Origin: Pseudomonadota bacterium
Lineage (GTDB): Bacteria > Pseudomonadota > Gammaproteobacteria > Burkholderiales > Gallionellaceae
Assembly: GCA_021783525.1 (NCBI GenBank)
Contig: JAJXTT010000026.1
Location: 1-11,603, forward strand
Length of the DNA: 11,603 nt
Direction of reading: 5' to 3'
Of this stretch, positions 6,967 through 11,603 are shown one piece after another; the stretch's first letter is position 1; each line of letters starts with the position of its first letter. The notes beneath the pieces are model-generated. The model was not told the DNA's origin and ran no database searches. It saw nothing but the letters and a program-made list of their open reading frames with translations. The position numbers were made by a program, and so were the translations under genes.

Positions 6967-7038
6967 CGTGGAGCTAAGGGGCACGCCGAAGGCGCGTCCC
7001 GGCGCCCAAAGGGAGCGAACTTGAGCGCAGGGTTAGCC
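6961..7038 (-). other. attC site 1
   Basis: Minus strand: GGCTAAC (7038-7032) near the brnA end and GTTGACA (6967-6961) at the far side. The second keeps the invariant GTT but not the full RRRY. Plus-strand arms GCTAAG (6973-6978) and CTTGAGC (7020-7026) pair with one extra base, at the same position as in attC 2. The strong sequence identity to attC 2 across 78 bp supports the call more than the cores alone. Confidence 0.8.
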
Positions 7039-7044
7039 GCATTT

Positions 7045-7344
7045 TCACGCGCCACGTGAATGGCGTGTCACGTATTTACGAAGCACGCCATCCATTCGTG
7101 CTTGCCAGCCTTCACCGGTTGATTTGAAAAAGGCAACGACCTCGGGGCTATAACGTACCGAGACAAGCAGTTTCTTGTTTTCAGACTTTGGACGGCCACG
7201 CAGGGCTCGGATTGGCACCATGGCTTTCAATTGCATTGGCGTAAGCGGTCGTGCGTCGGGATCACTTTTAGCTGCAGCAGTGATGGCCTTATCCTCTTCC
7301 GCAGTAGGCATGTGGATAGTTGGGCGCTTAGAGATTTTCGACAT
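7045..7344 (-). CDS. brnA: BrnA-family antitoxin
   Basis: A 99-residue antitoxin of the BrnA family, second gene of the pair. The N-terminal half (HMPTAEEDKAITAAAKSDPD) is the toxin-binding, flexible part of the family. The C-terminal part, KKLLVSVRYSPEVVAFFKST followed by GEGWQARMDGVLRKYV, is the typical ribbon-helix-helix-like DNA-binding and dimer domain. The ATG at 7342-7344 overlaps the end of brnT by 17 bp and has a strong GAGGTG (7357-7352) 7 bases upstream, so the antitoxin is probably translated better than the toxin. By family it neutralises BrnT and represses its own promoter. Its stop codon lies 6 bp before attC 1. Confidence 0.88.
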   Translation of the reverse strand: MSKISKRPTIHMPTAEEDKAITAAAKSDPDARPLTPMQLKAMVPIRALRGRPKSENKKLLVSVRYSPEVVAFFKSTGEGWQARMDGVLRKYVTRHSRGA

Positions 7345-7597
7345 AGTATTTCACCTCTCGACGATTGGCGCGGCGCAGGCTGATGATCCTTCGCACTTCG
7401 CCTCGGTTTACAAATGCCACGTAGTACAGAACTTCGGTTTTCGGTGCGAGAGCAATTATTCTCGTCTCACCGTACTCGAACCGCTCGTCAACCCACACCA
7501 ACGCAGCTTCCCAGTCGAGCTCACTTGCCATAGACAGAGGTACACCATGCTTCGCCTGGTTTGCTGCATCCTTGGCGGGATCGAACTCGACTATCAT
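7328..7597 (-). CDS. brnT: BrnT-family ribonuclease toxin
   Basis: An 89-residue toxin of the BrnT family, RelE-like ribonucleases that arrest growth by cutting RNA. It starts MIVEFDPAKDAANQAKHGV, matching the family's DPAKxxxNxxKHGV opening. It continues with DERFEYGETRIIALA (residues 37-51), LYYVAFVNRGE and RRIISLRRANRREVKYY, where the RIIS-RxA segment is the conserved C-terminal part. Length is normal and no disruption is seen. The ATG lies 6 bp after a likely -10 element, so its mRNA may have no leader and no ribosome binding site. It is the first gene after attI and overlaps brnA by 17 bp. Confidence 0.9.
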   Translation of the reverse strand: MIVEFDPAKDAANQAKHGVPLSMASELDWEAALVWVDERFEYGETRIIALAPKTEVLYYVAFVNRGEVRRIISLRRANRREVKYYVENL

Positions 7598-7600
7598 GGT

Positions 7601-7632
7601 TTTACTGTAGCTACAATAAATCAGATTGTCAA
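7601..7632 (-). promoter_or_regulatory. brnTA promoter with palindromic operator
   Basis: On the minus strand TTGACA (7632-7627, a perfect -35) and TACAGT (7609-7604, -10) are separated by exactly 17 bases. The -10 lies inside a 20-bp near-palindrome, TTTACTGTAGCTACAATAAA at 7601-7620 on the plus strand, with only one mismatched pair and a perfect 10-bp centre. BrnA-family antitoxins autorepress by binding inverted repeats at their promoter, so this is the likely operator. The expected transcription start coincides with the brnT ATG. Confidence 0.7.
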
Positions 7633-7659
7633 ACGAACCGCGTGCCGACTTTCGATGGG

Positions 7660-7666
7660 GTCTAAC
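7660..7666 (-). other. attI-like recombination core
   Basis: Minus-strand GTTAGAC is a full GTTRRRY match and lies 88 bp from the intI start codon, between intI and the first cassette, where attI is expected. The additional integrase binding sites of attI were not resolved by eye. Confidence 0.65.
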
Positions 7667-7668
7667 GT

Positions 7669-7698
7669 AATATAGAAAACTTTTTCATGGGGCGGCAA
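7669..7698 (-). promoter_or_regulatory. Possible cassette promoter (Pc)
   Basis: Minus strand: TTGCCG (7698-7693) and TATATT (7674-7669) with an 18-base spacer, five of six -10 bases matching consensus. The predicted transcription start falls on the attI core at about 7662, so any cassette inserted there would be transcribed. This is how Pc works in other integrons. The rest of the stretch 7667-7753 must also hold the intI promoter, of which only weak candidates are seen. Confidence 0.45.
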
Positions 7699-7753
7699 TG
7701 TCGCCTATGTTTGTATGAGTTGTCAAGGCTGCATTTAAAATCATGCGCTTGGC

Positions 7754-8782
7754 ATGAATCAATTCTGGACTTCCGTATTAGGGCAACCTAAAATTCTACG
7801 GATGGAAGCTAAAGCCGTCTCTCAGGATTCCCCCAAGTTGCTCGACCGATTGCGCGCCGAGATTCGTGTGCGCCATTACAGCATCCGCACCGAAGAAGCG
7901 TATGTGGATTGGGTGCGCCGCTTCATCTTGTTTCAAGACAAGCGGCACCCTAAAGACATGGGGGCGGAAGAGGTGCGCGATTTCCTGTCGCATCTGGCGA
8001 CGGAGCGCAATGTGTCGGCTTCAACGCAGAATCAGGCCAAGTCGGCCTTGCTGTTTTTGTACCGCGAGGTGCTAAAGATTGAGTTGCCATGGCTGGATGA
8101 GGTGGTTGCAGCCAAGGTCGCCAGGCGCTTGCCCGTGGTGCTGACTCCGACCGAGACGCGCCGCTTGTTGAACGCGATGTCCGGCACCATGGGACTGGTG
8201 GCGAGTTTGTTGTATGGCACGGGCATGCGCTTGCTGGAGGGTTTGCGGTTGCGGGTGAAGGATGTGGAATTCGAGCGGCGCGAAATCATTGTCCGCGAAG
8301 GAAAGGGAAACAAGGACAGGGTGACCGTGCTTCCCGAAAACTTGATTCTGCCTCTGCAAACTCACATGGAAAAAGTGAAAGCTTTGCATGAGCGCGATCT
8401 TGAGGTCGGGTTCGGCGAGGTGTATCTGCCCGATGCGCTGGCTGCCAAATATCCCAAGGCGGCGCGCACCTGGGGCTGGCAATTTGTCTTTCCTTCTGCG
8501 GTGCGCTCGATTGATCCGCGTTCCGGCATCGAGCGCCGCCACCATCTATATGAAGCCAGTGTGCAGCGCGCCGTTCGCGAGGCAGCGAAGATCGCAGAGG
8601 TCCACAAGCCCGTTACGCCGCATGTACTGCGCCATTCCTTTGCCACGCATTTGCTGCAAGCAGGTTACGATATTCGCACGGTGCAGGAACTGCTCGGCCA
8701 TTCCGATGTTTCCACCACGATGATCTACACTCATGTTTTGAATAAAGGCGGCAAGGGCGTGGTCAGTCCGCTGGATAGATAG
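7754..8782 (+). CDS. intI: Integron integrase (IntI-type tyrosine recombinase)
   Basis: A 342-residue tyrosine recombinase that inserts and excises gene cassettes at attI and attC. The N-terminal SAM-like domain has LRVRHYSIRTEEAYVDWVRRF-type sequence around residues 37-57. The catalytic domain holds R159 (GTGMR), K184 (GKGNKDR), H290 and R293 (HVLRHSFATH), H316 (LLGHSDVS) and the nucleophile Y325 (MIYTHV), so all active-site residues are present. The segment at about 228-268 (ALAAKYPKAARTWGW through RRHHLYEASVQRA) is the insertion specific to IntI and absent from XerC/D and phage integrases. The start is the ATG at 7754; an in-frame ATG at 7802 is an alternative nearer the usual N terminus. 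It diverges from the cassette array and ends 4 bp before the transporter ATPase. It appears functional. Confidence 0.95.
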   Translation: MNQFWTSVLGQPKILRMEAKAVSQDSPKLLDRLRAEIRVRHYSIRTEEAYVDWVRRFILFQDKRHPKDMGAEEVRDFLSHLATERNVSASTQNQAKSALLFLYREVLKIELPWLDEVVAAKVARRLPVVLTPTETRRLLNAMSGTMGLVASLLYGTGMRLLEGLRLRVKDVEFERREIIVREGKGNKDRVTVLPENLILPLQTHMEKVKALHERDLEVGFGEVYLPDALAAKYPKAARTWGWQFVFPSAVRSIDPRSGIERRHHLYEASVQRAVREAAKIAEVHKPVTPHVLRHSFATHLLQAGYDIRTVQELLGHSDVSTTMIYTHVLNKGGKGVVSPLDR

Positions 8783-8785
8783 ATA
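8774..8785 (+). repeat. Short GATA tandem repeat across the intI stop
   Basis: Three copies of GATA span the intI stop codon and the space just before the ATPase ATG at 8787. Loss or gain of a unit would alter the spacing of the ATPase start region but not the intI stop. Three copies are too few to argue for slippage. Confidence 0.35.
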
Positions 8786-8786
8786 T

Positions 8787-10811
8787 ATGAACCAGATACT
8801 CTCCGTAGATTCGCTCAAAACCGCTTTGCCTAACCGTTTGCCCATTGTCGACGGCATTTCGTTCGACATTGCGGCGGGCGAGACCTTTGCCTTGCTCGGC
8901 GAATCGGGCTGCGGCAAGTCGATGACGGCGCTGTCGCTGATGCGGCTGCTGCCGGACGGGGTGGCGCATGCAGGCGGTACGGCGCGCATCGCGGAGGTTT
9001 CTCTGTTTGACCTGCCGGAGCGCGACATGCGCGAGGTGCGCGGCGGCCGCATGGCAATGATCTTCCAGGAGCCGGGGCTGAGCCTGAACCCGGTGATGAC
9101 GGTGGGTGCGCAGATCGCCGAGGTGCTGGAGTTGCATGGGGGGCGGCATGATGCGTCGATTTTACCCTCTCCCCTAAAAGGCGAAGGGGTGGAGCGGCGT
9201 TGCATCGAGTTGCTGACGCAGGTCGGCATTCCCGATGCGGCACGCCGTGTCGACGAATATCCGTTCCAGCTTTCCGGTGGCATGAAGCAGCGCGTGATGA
9301 TTGCCATGGCGTTGGCAGGCAGTCCGAAGCTGCTCATCGCCGACGAGCCGACGACCGCGCTCGATGTCACGATACAGGCCCAGGTTTTGCAACTGTTGCG
9401 CGATACGCAGGACAGGACAGGAATGGCGATGCTGCTGATCACGCACGATCTGGGTGTGGTGGCGGAGACCGCGCACCGCGTCGGCGTGATGTATGCCGGG
9501 CAGATCATCGAGCAGGCGAGCCGCGAACAGTTGTTCTCCAAGCCCTTGCATCCTTATACCCGGAAGCTGTTTGCCGCGCTGCCTGGCGCAGTTCATGCCG
9601 GGCAGATGCTGAGTGCGATTCCCGGCAGCGTGCCGCCGCTGGGCAGCATAGCCCAGGGTTGCCGGTTTGCGCCGCGTTGCGACAAGGCCTGGGCGCTGTG
9701 CCGGGAACAGACACCTGGATGGACCGTGATCGATGGGCAGGGGGTGCGGTGCCATTTATATGGCAGGGCGGAGGAACGAGGACTCGGGACTGAGTCGACC
9801 TCTCCCCTAACCCCTCTCCCGCAAACGGGAGAAGGGAGCTCAGTCCTCAGTCCCAAGTCCTCAGCACTTTTGCAGGTTGAAAACCTGCAAGTCCATTTTC
9901 CGATCCGCAAAGGTTTCCTGCAGCGCACGGTCGGCCAGGTAAAGGCGGTGGACGGCGTGTCGATGTCCATTTTGCCGGGCCGCACGCTGGCGCTGGTCGG
10001 CGAATCCGGTTGCGGCAAGACGACATTGGCCAAGGCGCTGCTGCAGCTGATCTCATCCACCGCGGGCAGCGTGCAGTTCGCCGGGCGCGAGCTGATCGGG
10101 TCTTCCGGGTTCCGGGCTGCGATGCAGATGGTGTTCCAGGATCCTTACTCTTCGCTCAATCCCAAGATGCGCGTGGCGGAGATACTGGAAGAGGGAATGA
10201 GCGCGCTGAACATCGGTGGCGATAGTGGGGCACGGCAGGCGCATATCGACGATCTGCTGGACAAGTGCGGCCTGGCGCGCGACGGCAAGTGGCGCTATCC
10301 GCACGAGTTTTCCGGCGGACAGCGCCAGCGTATCGCGATCGCGCGTGCCTTGGCGGTATCTCCGCGGTTGCTGATCTGCGACGAGCCGACCAGCGCGCTG
10401 GATGTGTCGGTGCAGGCGCAGATACTGAACCTGCTGAAATCGCTGCAGCAGGAGCTTGGCCTGAGTTATCTCTTCATCACGCACAACCTCGGCGTTGTGG
10501 AATACCTGTCCCATGAAGTGTGCGTGATGTACTTGGGACGCATCGTCGAGCAAGGCACGACAGAGGAGGTGATGCGCTCCCCGAAACATCCGTATACCCA
10601 AGCCCTGCTTTCTGCCGTGCCGCGCATCGACGGCAAGGGAAGGAAATTCATCAGGCTGGAAGGCGATCTTCCGTCACCTGCGAATCCGCCGCAGGGCTGC
10701 CATTTTGCACCGCGCTGCCCGCTCGCAATGGCGGCCTGTGCGCATTATCCTGACGTGACGAACATCAGCGCGACGCATGGCGTGCGCTGCCATCTGTACT
10801 CCGGTGGGTAA
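8787..10811 (+). CDS. Fused two-domain ABC transporter ATPase, DppD-DppF/YejF type
   Basis: A 674-residue protein with two complete nucleotide-binding domains, which powers the importer formed by the two permeases. Domain 1: Walker A GESGCGKS (38-45), signature LSGG (162-165), Walker B LLIADEP (182-188), H-loop H220. Domain 2: Walker A GESGCGKT (405-412), signature FSGGQ (508-512), Walker B LLICDEP (528-534), H566. Each domain ends in the oligopeptide-class C-terminal cysteine set (C292, C298, C305, C322; C638, C644, C651, C668). It is longer than a YejF-like fusion of about 530 residues, partly because of two repeat-like insertions translated at residues 126-134 and 330-358. No good Shine-Dalgarno precedes the ATG, which is 4 bp after the intI stop, so translation may be coupled to intI. 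It should originally have followed the second permease directly. Confidence 0.93.
   Translation: MNQILSVDSLKTALPNRLPIVDGISFDIAAGETFALLGESGCGKSMTALSLMRLLPDGVAHAGGTARIAEVSLFDLPERDMREVRGGRMAMIFQEPGLSLNPVMTVGAQIAEVLELHGGRHDASILPSPLKGEGVERRCIELLTQVGIPDAARRVDEYPFQLSGGMKQRVMIAMALAGSPKLLIADEPTTALDVTIQAQVLQLLRDTQDRTGMAMLLITHDLGVVAETAHRVGVMYAGQIIEQASREQLFSKPLHPYTRKLFAALPGAVHAGQMLSAIPGSVPPLGSIAQGCRFAPRCDKAWALCREQTPGWTVIDGQGVRCHLYGRAEERGLGTESTSPLTPLPQTGEGSSVLSPKSSALLQVENLQVHFPIRKGFLQRTVGQVKAVDGVSMSILPGRTLALVGESGCGKTTLAKALLQLISSTAGSVQFAGRELIGSSGFRAAMQMVFQDPYSSLNPKMRVAEILEEGMSALNIGGDSGARQAHIDDLLDKCGLARDGKWRYPHEFSGGQRQRIAIARALAVSPRLLICDEPTSALDVSVQAQILNLLKSLQQELGLSYLFITHNLGVVEYLSHEVCVMYLGRIVEQGTTEEVMRSPKHPYTQALLSAVPRIDGKGRKFIRLEGDLPSPANPPQGCHFAPRCPLAMAACAHYPDVTNISATHGVRCHLYSGG
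9165..9187. repeat. Repeat-like insertion within ATPase domain 1
   Basis: CCCTCTCCCCTAA (9165-9177) followed by GGCGAAGGGG is translated as LPSPLKGEG (residues 126-134), between the Q-loop region and the signature helices, where relatives have no such sequence. It shares the 12-mer CCTCTCCCCTAA with the linker element at 9799-9810 and has the same CCCTCTCCCC...GAAGGGG hairpin logic. It is probably a truncated copy of the same dispersed repeat. Confidence 0.5.
9778..9862. repeat. Dispersed palindromic element in the linker of the fused ATPase
   Basis: Outer arms GAGGACTCGGGACTGAG (9778-9794) and CTCAGTCCCAAGTCCTC (9846-9862) are inverted repeats with one mismatch in 17. Inside them TCTCCCG (9815-9821) and CGGGAGA (9826-9832) form a perfect stem with a CAAA loop, extended by a further three pairs past one mismatch. 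The unit of 85 bp is read in frame as a Ser/Pro/Gly-rich linker between the two ATPase domains. It looks like a REP- or MITE-like element captured as coding sequence; a known family name cannot be given from sight. Confidence 0.65.
9870..9890. repeat. Perfect 9-bp inverted repeat at the start of ATPase domain 2
   Basis: TTGCAGGTT (9870-9878) and AACCTGCAA (9882-9890) are exact complements around a 3-base loop, 7 bp after the linker element. It encodes LQVENLQ, which is ordinary for the first strand of such a domain, so it may be coincidental or part of the neighbouring element. Confidence 0.4.
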
Positions 10812-11603
10812 TCAGTTCGGCTGCTTGGACTGAGGGGCGTTATAGGCGACCTTCACGCTGGATGCTTTGCGTATGCTGGTCCTGGTTTTGGCTTTGGTTG
10901 CCGCGACGCGATGCCTGCGGGAGGTGCGATGATCGGCCAGCACGATATTGAAGTGTTGCCCCACATGCAGGTGCGCGCTGCCGTGATTCGATTCGCGCAA
11001 TTGCGCCTGGCTGACATGGAAACGGCGGGCGATGGTGGAGATCGTGTCGCCTTTGCGCACGGTATAGCGCACCGAGCCGTACATCTCGGCGATCGCGGAG
11101 GGCTGCATGTTGAAAGCGGCGAACTGCGCGGCCGGTTCCTCGTCCACTATGGGGACCAGCAGGGTCTGGCCGTTGCTCTCCTGAGCATATTTGGACAAGC
11201 CGTTGGCGGCACGCAATTCGGCCAGCGTCAGGCCGAAATGGGTGGCGATCGTTTCAAAGCTTTCGCCTTTCCTGCTTTCGTAGGGTTGCCACGAAACCAG
11301 GCGCTGGTTGGTCTTGGCCAGATTGGCACGGAAGGTGTCGACCTTGTCCACCGGCAGCAGCAGCACGTTGTCGCCATCCTTTTCCTGCAGGATCACTGGA
11401 CGATTGTGGCCGGGATTGAGCGCCATGAATTCGTCCATCGAGATGCCGGCCAGTTCGGCGGCGACCTTTACGTCGATATGCTGGGAAGTGGCGACGGTGG
11501 CGAAATAGGGTTCATCGGGGATCTTGGCCAATTGCAGGCCGAAATGTGCCGGGTCGGCGATGATGTTCTTCACGGCCAGCAGCTTGGGCACGTAGTTGCG
11601 CGT
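10812..11603 (-). CDS. mltD: MltD-like lytic murein transglycosylase with LysM domains, 5' part missing
   Basis: This is the C-terminal 263 residues of a protein matching membrane-bound lytic transglycosylase D. The frame is open at the right edge, so the catalytic SLT domain lies outside the window; the internal GTG at 11589-11591 is not the true start. The first visible residues, TRNYVPKLLAVKNIIADP, are the region that follows the catalytic domain in MltD. Two LysM peptidoglycan-binding repeats follow, one divergent (about residues 108-151) and one clear, RYTVRKGDTISTIARRF onward (about 180-221). The tail is rich in Arg, Lys and Thr. Such enzymes cleave peptidoglycan glycan strands from the periplasmic side. 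The gene is convergent with the transporter ATPase, stop codon directly next to stop codon, with no room for an intergenic terminator. Confidence 0.85.
   Translation of the reverse strand, partial: TRNYVPKLLAVKNIIADPAHFGLQLAKIPDEPYFATVATSQHIDVKVAAELAGISMDEFMALNPGHNRPVILQEKDGDNVLLLPVDKVDTFRANLAKTNQRLVSWQPYESRKGESFETIATHFGLTLAELRAANGLSKYAQESNGQTLLVPIVDEEPAAQFAAFNMQPSAIAEMYGSVRYTVRKGDTISTIARRFHVSQAQLRESNHGSAHLHVGQHFNIVLADHRTSRRHRVAATKAKTRTSIRKASSVKVAYNAPQSKQPN

Larger units (their letters stand above)
6967..7665 (-). mobile_element. Integron cassette 1 (BrnT/BrnA toxin-antitoxin), attI-proximal
   Basis: A 699-bp cassette between the attI junction and the junction in attC 1. It carries two overlapping genes and its own promoter/operator. 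Toxin-antitoxin cassettes with private promoters are known in chromosomal integrons and are thought to stabilise arrays; here the pair occupies the first position. Confidence 0.8.
5382..8782. mobile_element. Complete integron: intI, attI and a three-cassette array
   Basis: An intact integron integrase gene reads rightward (7754-8782), and a leftward array of three cassettes begins at its 5' side. This is the standard divergent integron layout. Cassette junctions, taken as G|TT in the GTTRRRY core read on the minus strand, fall at 7666/7665 (attI), 6967/6966, 6423/6422 and 5382/5381. Each cassette ends in an attC-like site of 63-78 bp. The gene content (toxin-antitoxin, OsmC-family, metabolic-enzyme-like) suits a sedentary chromosomal integron; no transposon genes or resistance genes are visible. 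It lies between the second permease and the ATPase of one importer. The left boundary is set by the last attC; the right boundary is taken as the intI stop because the ATPase begins 4 bp later. Confidence 0.85.

Noticed and set aside
7721..7726. Perfect minus-strand -35 hexamer TTGACA as the cassette promoter
   Set aside because: No acceptable -10 lies 16-18 bases downstream (CGACAT at best). The pair TTGCCG/TATATT was preferred.
7667..7753. LexA-type SOS box and a clear promoter upstream of intI
   Set aside because: No CTGT-N8-ACAG pattern is visible. TTGTAT (7711-7716) with TAAAAT (7736-7741) has a 19-base spacer, and TTTTCA with TATGTT matches only four of six bases at each hexamer, so neither is strong enough to annotate.
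7754..8782. XerC/D or phage integrase identity for the recombinase
   Set aside because: It has the IntI-specific insertion around residues 228-268 and the divergent attI/attC array, neither of which belongs to Xer or phage integrases.
10805..10820. Bidirectional terminator between the ATPase and the MltD-like gene
   Set aside because: The stop codons are directly adjacent and no GC stem with a T-run was seen across the junction.

Overview
The window reads as chromosomal DNA of a GC-rich Gram-negative bacterium, most likely a betaproteobacterium (for example a Gallionellaceae- or Nitrosomonadales-like lineage). That placement is inference from base composition, a Yej/Opp-type transporter, an MltD-like lytic transglycosylase and a chromosomal-type integron integrase; no rRNA or other marker is present to prove it. 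No tRNA, rRNA or CRISPR array was seen.

Backbone. Most of the window is a peptide/nickel-class ABC importer locus. It has a substrate-binding protein that runs in from the left edge (to 1561), two inner-membrane permeases (3041-4018 and 4035-5381) and a two-domain fused ATPase (8787-10811). A leftward pair, a hemolysin III/PAQR-family membrane protein and a FrnE/DsbA-like thiol oxidoreductase (1584-2921), sits between the binding protein and the permeases. An MltD-like protein with LysM domains enters from the right edge, and its stop codon abuts that of the ATPase.

Integron. A complete small integron (about 5382-8782) lies between the second permease and the ATPase. It has an intact IntI-type tyrosine recombinase reading rightward (7754-8782), an attI-like core on the other strand (7660-7666), and three leftward cassettes, each ending in an attC site. 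From attI outward the cassettes are a BrnT/BrnA toxin-antitoxin pair, an OsmC-family protein, and a protein related to methylenetetrahydrofolate reductase. The last attC core shares bases with the permease stop codon, and the integrase stop codon is 4 bp from the ATPase start, so the integron exactly fills the gap between two transporter genes.

How it may work together. A likely cassette promoter lies at attI, and the brnTA cassette carries its own promoter, whose -10 element lies inside a 20-bp near-palindrome 6 bp from the brnT start codon. Permease transcripts that read on would be antisense to the cassettes, and the ATPase can probably be expressed only through intI transcription or a promoter not recognised here. 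The ATPase gene also carries two short dispersed-repeat-like insertions that are translated in frame.
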